A DNA stretch of 64,000 nucleotides from CAYVVT01 sp964454335 (GCA_964454335.1 CAYVVT010000003.1:239514-303513), one strand, 5' to 3'. Numbered from the stretch's first letter, positions 1 to 9,610 are shown. Notes: generated by a model from the letters alone, not told the origin. Program-made: numbers and translations.

Positions 1-224
1 TAATGGCATTATTCTCAAGAAACGCATGACTACCTCCGTCATTAATGCTCACGAACCGATTCTAGTCATGCTCAACCCAGGTCACTGTCTCCCAATAGAC
101 AGTTCTGCGTCTTCCCTTTGAGGGACCAGGCGCTGCCATTCCTTTCAGATCAACACCGCCGTTCCTATCTTTCATACACGCATACCGTTCATACCAAACT
201 TCCAGACCTTTCCGGGAGGGAATC

Positions 225-3137
225 ATGCATCGAATTCAAAGGATCTCAATCGCTGCGATACTGTTGTTGTCCTGCTTTCTGGGAACGCTCATGGCTCAGC
301 CTGGAGAATGGACCATTCTGGAAACTTATCCCATCCCTGAGGGCGCTTCAGGTCTGGCTTTTGATGGGATCAATCTGTTCTGTGGCATCTACGGCTCCAA
401 CGGTGACGAGATCTATATCATCGATCCTTCCGATGGCAGTTTCGATCTATATCTCACTGGTCCCCAGGATGATGCATATGGTCTGACCTGGGACGGCAGC
501 AACCTCTGGACGACCTATCATCCGGGTGCCTATGACCCAGCCATAGCTGTGGAACTGGACAGCACTGGTACTGTAATCTCGCAATTCGAACTGCCGGCCA
601 CCTATATCTCGGGGATCGCCTATGATGGAGGGAACTTCTGGGTAAACCAATACTACCCGGATCCCTCTCAGATCTACCTGGTCAATGCGCTAGGTGCTGT
701 TCTGACACAATTCCAGGCACCGGACAACCAGCCATGGGATATCTGTCTCCAGGATTCGAGCTTGTGGATCGCAGATTACTGGGGTGATGCCCTGTACAAG
801 GTTGATCCTGTTGATGGCTCACTTATCGAATCGCATGACTCGGAAGGGGTTGATCCTGCAGGCATCGTGTGGGACGGACAATATCTCTGGTACTGCGACA
901 ATGGACAGGGTTATGACCAGGACTATCTTTACAAGATCGATCTGGGCGGAACTGGTACGCCGGTCATCGAACTCCTTCATCAAGAACTGGATTTCGGAAA
1001 TGTTATCGTAGGTGAAACGGATACCTTGTTCCAGGTGATGACCAACACGGGCAATGGTGACCTGATCATCACAGACCTGAGCTTCAGCGAAGCTGAGTTC
1101 TCGAGTTCATTTGCAGTTCCTGATACAATTACTACCGGTGATACAGTTCAGATTCCAGTCTATGTATCCCCAACAGAATGGTACACACTAAGCGCTGAGT
1201 TTCAGATCAATTCAAATGATCCGGTTACACCGGTCGCTCCCACGGTGGTTGAGGTATTCGGGATACATTATGAGTATAATCTTGTAATTGAATCGTGCTG
1301 GCAGGATTTCGGTACAGTTCGCCAGGGATCCCTGACCTCACGCACACTTCTGATCAGCAACATCGGAGCTCTGCCCCTGGAGTTGAATTCAGTTGAATTG
1401 GCCCAAGATGGAGGTCAGCCCGGTGAATTCTTCATTGACGACGATCTGCTCACACCTTTAGTGCTGAATACTCGTGATTCTCTGTCATTCCGATTATGGT
1501 TCCAGAGTGATGAAGCGGGTGCGAATGAAGGAGCATTAACATTTCACGGACAACAGAATACATGGACGGTATTCCTCGACGTGGAGGCTATCGCTTTTGA
1601 GGAGTACATCGGAACTGAATTCTGGTCCTATCTAACTAATCTAGACGGCGAGAAAGTGGTGGCCATCAGACCTTTTGTTGACATCAACGATGATGGTATA
1701 GACGAAGTCCTTGTCGCCGACAATGATTATGGTCTCCACTGCATCAATGGTAACAGTTCCGGTCCGGCAGATGCGTTCTGGATCTTCAGTAGTGATATCC
1801 CCGAGATAGGCACCGGTTCAGTCTATCACGAGCGGGGTCTGGCTGTGGCAGACGATCTGAATGGGGACGGGATCCAGGACGTTATCCTGGGGACTGCCTG
1901 GGGCAGCCGGGCGGTGTTCGCCCTGGATGGCTCAAACGCCGAGATACTGTGGATTTACGACACACATGTCATCGGCGGTGGTGGCTGGATCTACGAGGTG
2001 GATGCCAAAAGAGACTTCAACAGTGACGGCATCAGCGATGTGTTGGCCTGCTCCGGTGATGATGGTGGTGGTACGGGACCAAAGCGGGTATATCTCTTTG
2101 ACGGGACGAACGGGAACACGATCTGGGAGTATCCATTTGGACATGCTGTCACAGCCGTTAAAGGCATGGATGATGTTACAGGAGATGCCATACCGGATGT
2201 CATCTGTGGAACCTCACCGGAGCTCTCGGATGCCCGGGTATACCTGCTGGACGGAGCCGACGGTTCCATTGAGTGGAGTTACGATACGGATGCCAGTGCA
2301 GTTTTTGCAGTTACAGCCATTCCAGATGCAGATTCCGATGGTCTTCCCGATATCGTCGCCGGTGACTTCAGCTCCGTGCTTCATGGTCTCAGCAGTACCG
2401 GCACTGTATTTAACACGATCGATCTTGGTGGTGGCTTGATCACGAATTTAGAGCTCGGCTCATACCTGCTTAACTCCTGGCTGATCCCCACGGTGACAGG
2501 CAGCGGTTCATTTGATCTGGTGCGGTCGGGATTGGACATCGTCGAGTGGACCATCTCCCCGGGGGGCAATGTCCTTGATGCCAGTTATTCCCCTTCCATT
2601 GATGGATACTGGTATGATCTGGACGTTCTTATCGGAACATTGGATGGCATCTTTGCGGTTTATGATGATGACAATGGTGAATTGGAATATTCTCAGACTT
2701 TCGCTGCCAGTGCGGTGGATCAGACAGCATCTATGAATGATATCGATGGCAACAATACACGCGAATTGCTGGTTGGATTGAGAAATGGATGGGTGCATTG
2801 CATGTCCGGTGGCCCCATGGTTGTCTCGGACATGGAGGATCCCACAGCAAAACTACCGCGGGAGTACATACTGAAACAAAACCACCCTAATCCGTTCAAT
2901 CCCAGCACGACTTTACGATTTGGATTGCCGGATGACTCCAGGGTAAAGCTGGACATCTACGATATCCGCGGTCATCATGTTACTACCATTCTCAATGGAT
3001 GGATGTCGGCGGGTTGGCATGAATTTGAATGGAATGCCGAGGATGACCTGGGCTTGTCCCTCAGTACAGGAGTCTACCTTTGTCATATGAGAGTGGCAGG
3101 ATTCTCCCGGTCGATCAAACTGGTGTACATGAAATAG
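225..3137 (+). CDS. Secreted FG-GAP/ASH protein with C-terminal type IX-like sorting domain
   Basis: A 970-residue exported protein of unknown specific function. Residues 1-24 are a signal peptide (basic start, hydrophobic core, ALA-type cleavage before Gln25). The first ~240 residues contain repeated WDG/YDG motifs suggesting a beta-propeller. Two ASH/HYDIN-like Ig segments follow (LDFGNVIVGETDTLF and QDFGTVRQGSL). From about residue 480 there are FG-GAP/VCBS-type repeats with calcium-binding-like loops (DINDDGIDEV, DLNGDGIQDV, DFNSDGISDV, DADSDGLPDI). The last ~95 residues hold QNHPNPFNPSTTLRFGLP, an IYDIRG segment and a terminal KLVYMK, the hallmark of the Por/type IX-style sorting domain of FCB bacteria. 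The start at 225 follows a GGGAGG ribosome site at 214-219. It is probably surface-displayed or released. It stands alone, ~90 bp before the next operon. Confidence 0.88.
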   Translation: MHRIQRISIAAILLLSCFLGTLMAQPGEWTILETYPIPEGASGLAFDGINLFCGIYGSNGDEIYIIDPSDGSFDLYLTGPQDDAYGLTWDGSNLWTTYHPGAYDPAIAVELDSTGTVISQFELPATYISGIAYDGGNFWVNQYYPDPSQIYLVNALGAVLTQFQAPDNQPWDICLQDSSLWIADYWGDALYKVDPVDGSLIESHDSEGVDPAGIVWDGQYLWYCDNGQGYDQDYLYKIDLGGTGTPVIELLHQELDFGNVIVGETDTLFQVMTNTGNGDLIITDLSFSEAEFSSSFAVPDTITTGDTVQIPVYVSPTEWYTLSAEFQINSNDPVTPVAPTVVEVFGIHYEYNLVIESCWQDFGTVRQGSLTSRTLLISNIGALPLELNSVELAQDGGQPGEFFIDDDLLTPLVLNTRDSLSFRLWFQSDEAGANEGALTFHGQQNTWTVFLDVEAIAFEEYIGTEFWSYLTNLDGEKVVAIRPFVDINDDGIDEVLVADNDYGLHCINGNSSGPADAFWIFSSDIPEIGTGSVYHERGLAVADDLNGDGIQDVILGTAWGSRAVFALDGSNAEILWIYDTHVIGGGGWIYEVDAKRDFNSDGISDVLACSGDDGGGTGPKRVYLFDGTNGNTIWEYPFGHAVTAVKGMDDVTGDAIPDVICGTSPELSDARVYLLDGADGSIEWSYDTDASAVFAVTAIPDADSDGLPDIVAGDFSSVLHGLSSTGTVFNTIDLGGGLITNLELGSYLLNSWLIPTVTGSGSFDLVRSGLDIVEWTISPGGNVLDASYSPSIDGYWYDLDVLIGTLDGIFAVYDDDNGELEYSQTFAASAVDQTASMNDIDGNNTRELLVGLRNGWVHCMSGGPMVVSDMEDPTAKLPREYILKQNHPNPFNPSTTLRFGLPDDSRVKLDIYDIRGHHVTTILNGWMSAGWHEFEWNAEDDLGLSLSTGVYLCHMRVAGFSRSIKLVYMK

Positions 3138-3228
3138 GTTAATAAAGCTGTCAATTTCCTGTAAAATGTCATAGAAATTCTCATAGATTTGGGCCCGTTC
3201 ATCGATAATCAGGATGTCGGAGAGAGTG

Positions 3229-3504
3229 ATGGAATGGCGCGCAAGTCATATACTGGTCAAAGATAAGCGCCTGGCCGAAGAACTGGCCAAGCAGCTGTCA
3301 AAAGGTGCACGCTTTGAAGCACTGGCCAAACAACATTCGACCTGTCCCAGCCGGTCCAAGGGCGGCGACCTGGGCTGGTTCGGCAGCGGGCAAATGGTGA
3401 AACCTTTTGAGGACGCTGTTAAGAAAATTGGACGCGGTCGTGTGAGCAAACCTGTTCGTACCCAATTCGGCTACCACCTCATCAAGAAGACCGGAGAGCG
3501 ATGA
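3229..3504 (+). CDS. Parvulin-type peptidyl-prolyl cis-trans isomerase
   Basis: A 91-residue single-domain parvulin that catalyses prolyl cis-trans isomerisation. The family landmarks run in order: RASHILVK at the start, a central GGDLGWFGSGQMVKPFEDAV segment and a terminal TQFGYHLIKK. There is no signal peptide or chaperone domain, so it should be a cytosolic PpiC-like enzyme. I chose the ATG at 3229 because GGAGAG at 3219-3224 is well placed for it. An in-frame ATG at 3214 would add five residues but has a weaker site. The stop overlaps the next gene's start in an ATGA arrangement, so the two are translationally coupled at the head of a five-gene run. Confidence 0.9.
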   Translation: MEWRASHILVKDKRLAEELAKQLSKGARFEALAKQHSTCPSRSKGGDLGWFGSGQMVKPFEDAVKKIGRGRVSKPVRTQFGYHLIKKTGER

Positions 3505-4928
3505 CTCCCCGCATCGAATCCAGGCGGCACGATATACGTGCCATCATCACGCTGCTCTCGGCGGTGGTGCATGCACGATTCCAGGATCGGCATCCCTTGG
3601 TTGTGGATCATGCTTTTGCAGATGGTTATTACTGTTATTTGGAAGGTCTCGATCGCCTCAGGTATCCTGCCCTGGCGAATGAGTTCAGATCAGCCATGCA
3701 ACAAATGCAGCGAGAGCAAACTCGGCTGAAGATCCGGAAGACCAAGCCAAAGGACTGGGAACACCTGCACGCGCCACGCTCGGGCGTAATCCGCCCGCCC
3801 ATCCTCATCCTGGGCGATTACAGCACACCATCCTACGAGTTCACCACATTGGATCTCGATGACCTCCCGGAATACGATCTGCAACCCTATGCAGACGGAT
3901 TACTGCTGCGAATCGCCCCGGATACAGATATCTCTATCCCCGCCTTCATCGACTCACCCAAATTATTCGAGACCATGGCGGAGAATGAGGAGTGGGGTCG
4001 TATTCTCAGAGTAGAAACCATCTCCGACCTTAACGGTCAGATCATCAATATGGGCTTCAAGGAGATGATCTGGGTAGCTGAGGCCCTGCAGGACAAGAAG
4101 ATCGCCGCCATAGCCGACCAGATGGCAGAGCATAAGCGATTGAAGATCATCTTTATCGCCGGTCCATCATCATCCGGCAAGACAACTTTCACGAAGAAGC
4201 TGAGTACACATCTGCTGGTGAACGGTATACGTTCTCTGGTGATCTCCATGGACGATTACTTTCTGGATAGGCACCTGTTGGAGCCTCAGGCGGATGGTAC
4301 TCTTGACTTTGAAAGCATCGATTGTCTTGATCTTGAATCCATTCAAAAAGATCTCAAACATCTGATCTATGGTGAGCCGATCCAGAAGCGCGAATACGAT
4401 TTCAAGAACGGGCAGCAACACATACTGCCTGAAACGCTTAGTCTCGCAGCTGACCAGGTCCTCATCCTGGAAGGGATCCACGGATTGAATCCCATCATGG
4501 GTGAAGGTCTGCCTGCAGAAAGCTTTTTCCGGATCTATATCAGTGCGCTCACACAGTTGAACATTGATAATACACACCCTGTTTCCACCTCAGATGGACG
4601 CCTCATTCGTCGGATCGTACGTGACCATAATTTCAGAGGCTACACAGCTGATGATACCCTAACCCGCTGGAACTCGGTGCGTTATGGCGAACTTCGCAAC
4701 ATCTTTCCATTCCAGGAACAGGCCGATGCCATGTTCAACTCAGCACTGGTCTATGAGCTGTCTATTCTGAAACGCTATGCAATACCCTTGCTGCGTCAGG
4801 CAGCCAAGAATACAGTCCGAAACCGCTTGATCAATCTACTTTCCCTTTTCCAGAGCATACCTGACCGTCATGTTCCGGGTACTTCCATCCTGCGGGAATT
4901 CATCGGGAAGAGTTACTTCAGTTATTAG
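3501..4928 (+). CDS. Nucleoside kinase (uridine kinase/phosphoribulokinase family) with N-terminal synthetase-like region
   Basis: A 475-residue P-loop kinase. The C-terminal half is a PRK/uridine-kinase domain with Walker A GPSSSGKT at residues 221-228, an ISMDDYF motif and LILEGIHGLNP, the usual features of ATP-dependent phosphorylation of a nucleoside or similar sugar alcohol. The first ~200 residues resemble the threonyl-tRNA-synthetase-like front part found on nucleoside kinases of Bacteroidetes and Clostridia (for example DLQPYADGLLLRIAP). The substrate cannot be fixed from sequence; uridine or cytidine are family precedents. The start overlaps the PPIase stop by four bases. thiN begins 8 bp after the stop, so the genes form one transcription unit. 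Confidence 0.85.
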   Translation: MTPRIESRRHDIRAIITLLSAVVHARFQDRHPLVVDHAFADGYYCYLEGLDRLRYPALANEFRSAMQQMQREQTRLKIRKTKPKDWEHLHAPRSGVIRPPILILGDYSTPSYEFTTLDLDDLPEYDLQPYADGLLLRIAPDTDISIPAFIDSPKLFETMAENEEWGRILRVETISDLNGQIINMGFKEMIWVAEALQDKKIAAIADQMAEHKRLKIIFIAGPSSSGKTTFTKKLSTHLLVNGIRSLVISMDDYFLDRHLLEPQADGTLDFESIDCLDLESIQKDLKHLIYGEPIQKREYDFKNGQQHILPETLSLAADQVLILEGIHGLNPIMGEGLPAESFFRIYISALTQLNIDNTHPVSTSDGRLIRRIVRDHNFRGYTADDTLTRWNSVRYGELRNIFPFQEQADAMFNSALVYELSILKRYAIPLLRQAAKNTVRNRLINLLSLFQSIPDRHVPGTSILREFIGKSYFSY

Positions 4929-4936
4929 ATTAGCGC

Positions 4937-5560
4937 ATGAACATTGTTGTGGTCCTCGCTGGTTTGCCCCCGGGAAATGCAGTCCTGAAACAGTTCTGCC
5001 CCCGTGCTGACAAGGTCATCGCCGTAGACGGAGGCTACCTGGCCTTTCAGGGATCCGGCCTGCTACCGGATGTGCTCATCGGTGATCTGGATTCGCTTGG
5101 AGCTGATCCGGCCATCGATGGATCCGTCCAGGTGGAATCCAGACCCAGTCAGGACGAAACGGATCTTCAGAAGGCACTTACCTACTGCCGGTCCCTCGGT
5201 GATATCGAATCTATAATCGTTCTGGGCGGAACCGGTTTGAGAACCGATCATCTGCTCAACAATCTGCTGATCCTGGCAGGTATGCCCGCCTCTCTGGAAA
5301 TCTGTATGATCTCAGCTTCCGAGGCCATTTACCGCGTCACCCCTGAATTTTCATTTGCCAAGAGAATAAGTATGGGTAAGGCGCTGAGTATCATACCTAT
5401 AACTGATTGTACATCAGTAAACACATCAGGTCTTGAATGGGATCTGGACCATGCAAAAATGGGTGTTTCACACAGATTGAGCCAGAGCAATCGGGTTCAG
5501 GTGGATGAAGTAACTATCCAATGTGGTTCCGGGATACTGTATGTCATTGTGAATCAGTGA
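4937..5560 (+). CDS. thiN: Thiamine pyrophosphokinase
   Basis: A 207-residue enzyme that transfers pyrophosphate from ATP to thiamine, giving thiamine diphosphate from salvaged vitamin. The diagnostic motifs are present: VIAVDGGY near residue 30, DVLIGDLDSLG around 45-55, DETDLQKAL near 73 and GGTGLRTDHLLNNL near 96. A C-terminal beta domain follows. Length is normal for bacterial ThiN. It lies 8 bp after the nucleoside kinase and 17 bp before a sodium:solute symporter. No TPP riboswitch precedes this gene, unlike the TonB receptor at the other end of the window. Thiamine biosynthetic genes are not visible here, which fits a salvage role. Confidence 0.93.
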   Translation: MNIVVVLAGLPPGNAVLKQFCPRADKVIAVDGGYLAFQGSGLLPDVLIGDLDSLGADPAIDGSVQVESRPSQDETDLQKALTYCRSLGDIESIIVLGGTGLRTDHLLNNLLILAGMPASLEICMISASEAIYRVTPEFSFAKRISMGKALSIIPITDCTSVNTSGLEWDLDHAKMGVSHRLSQSNRVQVDEVTIQCGSGILYVIVNQ

Positions 5561-5577
5561 TCTAGATAGTCTATCCT

Positions 5578-6963
5578 ATGTCATTACATTATCTCGATTA
5601 TTCAATAATCATCCTCTATTTTCTGGCTACGATCCTCATCGGATTCTGGCGTCGTGAGAGATCCAGCAGAGAAGACTTCCTTCTCATGGGTCGCGGTCTT
5701 TCACTACCCGCTTTTGTCGCCACCCTGGTCTCCACATGGTACGGTGGCATCATGGGTGTCAGCGAATACACCTACACCTACGGAATATCCAACTGGATCG
5801 TGTTTGGTTTCCCCTACTATGTCTTCGCCACTCTGTTCGCCCTTTTCGTGGCGCGGTCTGCCAGACGATCCAGCGTGGTAACCATACCCGAACTGCTGAC
5901 TAAACACTATGGTGAGCGCGCAGGATTGCTGGGTGCCCTCTGGGTCCTGGTCCTCGGCTCCCCTGCTCCTTACGTACTCACAGTTGGTTTCCTCATCAGC
6001 TATTTCTTTGAGGTTTCGTTGCCTCTGGCACTTCTGGTGGGAACTCTGTTCTCCACCATCTACATCTTGCGAGGTGGGTTTCGTTCTGTCGTTCGTACGG
6101 ATCTTCTGCAGTTCATGCTTATGTTTACAGGCTTCATCGTCCTTTTCATCGTCCTGATGCTGAAACAGGGATCACCAGTTGCACTGTGGTCAGAGCTACC
6201 GGATGGGCATCGACAGTACGATGGCGGGCAGGGTTTCGGTTACATCCTCGTGTGGTTCTTCATCGCCAGTATGACGCTGATCGATCCTGGCTTTCATCAA
6301 CGCACCTATGCCACCAGGGATCCCGCCACGGCACGCAAGGGTATATTGGCCGCCATTGCATTCTGGTTCTTTTTCGATCTGCTTACGACTTTCACGGGCT
6401 TGTATGCTGTTGCACTGCTGCCTGCGGATACACAACCCTCACTGGCTTTCATCGATCTGGCTGTGAGGATGCTCCCGGCGGGCGTTCTGGGACTGTTCCT
6501 CATCGGCCTGCTTGCTACAGTCATGTCCACGCTGGATAGCAATGCCCTTGTCTCAGGGATGACACTGGGCCATGATCTCATGCGACGGATCCCCCGCCTC
6601 GCAAGATACTCAAGTAAAAGCCTGACACGTTTTGGTGTGGTCATCACAATGCTGCTCGCTGCCGGTATCGCCTGGCGGATACCCTCCGTAGTGGACCTGT
6701 GGTACAGCTTCGGGACCATCGCCATCCCAGCCATGCTCATTCCGGTCCTGTGGGCTTACCATCCGCGCACCCCTTCGGTTCCAGGTGTCATCACAGTTAA
6801 TCTTGTTCTGGCGCCAGCCTGTTCCATCCTCTGGTGGATTTTTGCCCGGAATGCTGATGGGAGCTTTTACCTTGGTCTGCAGCCATTCTATCCTGGTATG
6901 ATCATGAGTATTCTACTATTCACATATGCATATCTGAATAACGCTCGGAAGGGAGTAAAATGA
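5578..6963 (+). CDS. Sodium:solute symporter (SSS family)
   Basis: A 461-residue, almost wholly hydrophobic protein with about 12-13 predicted membrane spans. It matches the SSS family (LeuT fold) of Na+-driven uptake systems: an N-terminal DYSIIILYFLATILIGFW span, a GRGLSLPAFVATLVSTWYGG loop and span, and a late LIGLLATVMSTLDSNALVSG segment. The substrate is unknown. It begins 17 bp after thiN and overlaps the following SDR gene by four bases, so it is co-transcribed with thiamine pyrophosphokinase. That makes thiamine or a precursor a reasonable guess, but SSS carriers also take sugars, amino acids, pantothenate and nucleosides. Confidence 0.88.
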   Translation: MSLHYLDYSIIILYFLATILIGFWRRERSSREDFLLMGRGLSLPAFVATLVSTWYGGIMGVSEYTYTYGISNWIVFGFPYYVFATLFALFVARSARRSSVVTIPELLTKHYGERAGLLGALWVLVLGSPAPYVLTVGFLISYFFEVSLPLALLVGTLFSTIYILRGGFRSVVRTDLLQFMLMFTGFIVLFIVLMLKQGSPVALWSELPDGHRQYDGGQGFGYILVWFFIASMTLIDPGFHQRTYATRDPATARKGILAAIAFWFFFDLLTTFTGLYAVALLPADTQPSLAFIDLAVRMLPAGVLGLFLIGLLATVMSTLDSNALVSGMTLGHDLMRRIPRLARYSSKSLTRFGVVITMLLAAGIAWRIPSVVDLWYSFGTIAIPAMLIPVLWAYHPRTPSVPGVITVNLVLAPACSILWWIFARNADGSFYLGLQPFYPGMIMSILLFTYAYLNNARKGVK

Positions 6964-7727
6964 GTTTGAAGGGAAAAGTCGTACTCATCACAGGCGCCAG
7001 TGCCGGTATAGGTGCCGCATGTGCTGATCAATTTGCCGCTGAAGGTGCAAATCTGGTACTCGCTGCAAGACGACAGGAAAGACTGATCGCACTGAGGGAT
7101 GAACTGCAAACCAGGTATGAGGTGTCCGTGGCCGTGATCGCCGCAGATGTCCGTGACAAACAGGCTCTGGAGGCGGCACTACAGAAACTTGATCCCCCAT
7201 TTGACGAGATCAAGATCCTGGTGAACAATGCGGGTCTGGTCATCGGTGTTGATAAGGCATACGCAACGCCTGCGGAGGATGTCGATACGATGGTGGACAC
7301 GAATGTCAAGGGTGTCATGAACGTCATCCGCTCTGTCGTTCCAGGCATGCTCGACAGGCAGCAGGGGCATATCATCAATATCTCCTCCATCGCCGGACAC
7401 GAGGCTTATCCCGGTGGGAGTGTCTACTGTGCCAGTAAGCATGCGGTGAACGCCCTCACCCAGAGTCTGCGTATGGACCTGGTGGACACACCGCTCCGGG
7501 TAACGGCAATCTCCCCCGGTCACGTCGATACGGAGTTCAGCCTCGTCCGCTTCAAAGGGGATGCAGAGAAGGCTGCGGAGGTCTATGCAGGTATGGTGCC
7601 CCTCAGCGCTGAAGATATTGCCGAAGCCATTGTTTTTTGCGCGAGTAGACCGGCGCATGTGCAGGTAGCCGACATGATCATCTTCCCCAGCAGCCAGGCT
7701 GCAGCCAGAATTATACATCGGGAATGA
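6960..7727 (+). CDS. Short-chain dehydrogenase/reductase, YdfG-like
   Basis: A 255-residue classical SDR. It has the nucleotide-binding TGASAGIG motif at residues 11-18, NNAG near 88-91, an ISSIAG serine near 142 and the catalytic YCASK around 156-160. The length and the C-terminal ISPGHVDTEFSLVRF segment resemble the YdfG/serine 3-dehydrogenase group, which reduce 3-hydroxy acid semialdehydes with NADP. The real substrate is not determined. An ATGA overlap with the symporter shows translational coupling. No terminator is seen in the ~107 bp before the next gene. Confidence 0.9.
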   Translation: MSLKGKVVLITGASAGIGAACADQFAAEGANLVLAARRQERLIALRDELQTRYEVSVAVIAADVRDKQALEAALQKLDPPFDEIKILVNNAGLVIGVDKAYATPAEDVDTMVDTNVKGVMNVIRSVVPGMLDRQQGHIINISSIAGHEAYPGGSVYCASKHAVNALTQSLRMDLVDTPLRVTAISPGHVDTEFSLVRFKGDAEKAAEVYAGMVPLSAEDIAEAIVFCASRPAHVQVADMIIFPSSQAAARIIHRE

Positions 7728-7834
7728 ACTCATATCACACGTCAGCACGTATTGTGATTTAAAGCAGTGTTTCCAAGGAGTTATCACCCTTAAATTAGTA
7801 CGACGACCATTAAGACGATGTAAAGGGGTTTGCC

Positions 7835-9529
7835 ATGCCTACGCGACATATCACGATCACCACCATTATCCTGCTTATTGGGATGGGTTTATTCCTGCTC
7901 TCTGGCTGCGAGGAAACTTCTACCAACGAGCGGGAGGCCGATTCACTGGTCCAGTTGGCAGTAGCTGAGCTGGAAGCAGCGTTCATGTACTTCAGTGAGA
8001 ATATCACCGGCGATGATTCTCTGGAGCAGGTCCTGGACGCCATGGATGTGGCCGCGGCCTATAACCATTTCGATGAAGCGCATTCACTTGATCCTGAGAA
8101 CAGCCAGGCGAGTTTCGGGCTTGGATTCACAACCATCCTGATGATCACACAGGATCAGTCCATGCGCGATCTCATGCTGGAATGGGATGCCTATTTCAGC
8201 GCTGGTCCATTTCGGATCGCCGGTCCCTTCCTGCCAGCTTCGATCCTGGGTCCTCACATCGGATATGCAGCTATACCCGATATTGCCCGTTTGATGGAGC
8301 TGACCCTCAGCCCGATGTCAGAACTGGCCAGACCCTCTGACGGCATCCCGCAATTCTCAGATCTTCAGGATCTCATCTCCAATGTCGTTCTACCCATGGT
8401 TGAGTCCGGGATCACCAGTTTCGCCAATGTTCAATCAGATAGCGCTTTCACATTCACACTGGGTATTGATCTGGATCCCGAGGATGCTGTTGATCATGTG
8501 CAATTTGATCAGGCAGACGTCTACGCGCTTAACGGCGGCCTCAGTGCGATCAAGGGTTTCCTGCGCACGATGCTGGCCTACAATTTCGACTTTGCCAGCC
8601 ATGATTCAGCCGGGATACTCACAGAACTGGACCAGGATTCGGATTTTGCCACCCTGCTGCCCGATGGCGGTATGTCCCTCAGCAGTGCTCGATCAGCCTT
8701 CCTGATCACAGTAGCCTTTATGCAAAGCACATTGGACCTGGTCGCTGCTGAGACAGACGATCAGTCGAACGATTTCATCACATTCAGCGGACCGGATGAA
8801 ATGGACTCCATCTCGGTTGCCCTGGCAGAAGCTGAGGCAGCACTGAATGGTCCGGCCATGATGGCCTTGGATGAGGATGATCCCACGGATAGTACGCTGG
8901 TGGATATCAGTGCTTTTTTCACTGAGCCCATCAATGATTTCAAGGCCTTACTGCCACCCTACGAGATCGGGACGCAGTTGGATACGATGTACGAGTGGGA
9001 TAATCTCGTTGCCATCATCTATCATGTAGAGGATAGCGTGGTAGCCGATCTGCCGGGTTACACCCTGAACAATTCGAATGTCACACTGACCTTCCTTTAT
9101 GACAAATCACCAGAAGCAACGATCCTGCAGGGCAGCCTGGTAGTGGATCTCTTTACCTTCCCGATTTCACCGGAGACGCTGTATATGTTTCCGGCGACCA
9201 TTCAGGAAGCTTACGCGGAATTCATTACCTATACTGAGATATATGACCTGGACACCTACGTACCCCACGCCCACATCTGGCTCCACTGGAGTGGAACCAT
9301 CACTGAGGGTGAATCGCTTGAAATATCAGCAGATCTGGTGGTTGAGGCGGAATACATGGAGGGCATTTATGTCGCCCCGGAGATAACCTGGGACGCGGAT
9401 GATTACAGCAGCTGGCTGGCATCCTGGCCGGATCCGACCTTCAACCAGATCTTCCCGGAGATGAACCATGCGGATCTGGAAGATTTCCTGGATCTCGATC
9501 CGTCTGATTGGTCTAAGACCGGACCTTGA
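7835..9529 (+). CDS. Hypothetical lipoprotein
   Basis: A 564-residue protein I do not recognise. The N-terminus is a lipoprotein signal: basic start, hydrophobic span and an LLSGC lipobox with the acylated Cys at residue 25. After that comes an acidic, soluble region. Residues ~70-100 (NHFDEAHSLDPENSQASFGLG) look like one TPR-type helix pair. The rest has no motif I can name and is rich in Asp, Leu and Ser. The start has an AAGGGG-like site 8-10 bp upstream. It is probably anchored in the outer or inner membrane facing the periplasm. It is followed by a strong terminator and may be its own unit, 107 bp after the SDR gene. Confidence 0.7.
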   Translation: MPTRHITITTIILLIGMGLFLLSGCEETSTNEREADSLVQLAVAELEAAFMYFSENITGDDSLEQVLDAMDVAAAYNHFDEAHSLDPENSQASFGLGFTTILMITQDQSMRDLMLEWDAYFSAGPFRIAGPFLPASILGPHIGYAAIPDIARLMELTLSPMSELARPSDGIPQFSDLQDLISNVVLPMVESGITSFANVQSDSAFTFTLGIDLDPEDAVDHVQFDQADVYALNGGLSAIKGFLRTMLAYNFDFASHDSAGILTELDQDSDFATLLPDGGMSLSSARSAFLITVAFMQSTLDLVAAETDDQSNDFITFSGPDEMDSISVALAEAEAALNGPAMMALDEDDPTDSTLVDISAFFTEPINDFKALLPPYEIGTQLDTMYEWDNLVAIIYHVEDSVVADLPGYTLNNSNVTLTFLYDKSPEATILQGSLVVDLFTFPISPETLYMFPATIQEAYAEFITYTEIYDLDTYVPHAHIWLHWSGTITEGESLEISADLVVEAEYMEGIYVAPEITWDADDYSSWLASWPDPTFNQIFPEMNHADLEDFLDLDPSDWSKTGP

Positions 9530-9550
9530 GAAATCGACTGATGAAAAAGA

Positions 9551-9576
9551 AAGGCCACCAAATGGTGGCCTTTTTT
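9551..9576 (+). terminator. Rho-independent terminator between convergent genes
   Basis: A perfect 7-bp stem GGCCACC (9553-9559) and GGTGGCC (9564-9570) with an AAAT loop is followed by six T. An A-rich stretch on the other side (9543-9552) gives a weaker T-rich tail on the minus strand, so it probably stops both the lipoprotein transcript and the convergent DUF4340 operon. Confidence 0.9.
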
Positions 9577-9610
9577 ATACGTGCATAATGATGACAATTG
9601 GGGGGTGTAT

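Noticed and set aside
84..103. Inverted repeat ACTGTCT-N6-AGACAGT in the leader before the first gene, considered as terminator or operator; bases 1-224 hold no gene I can support.
   Set aside because: The stem is perfect but no T-run follows and there is no second copy in the window. It could be chance in 224 bp.
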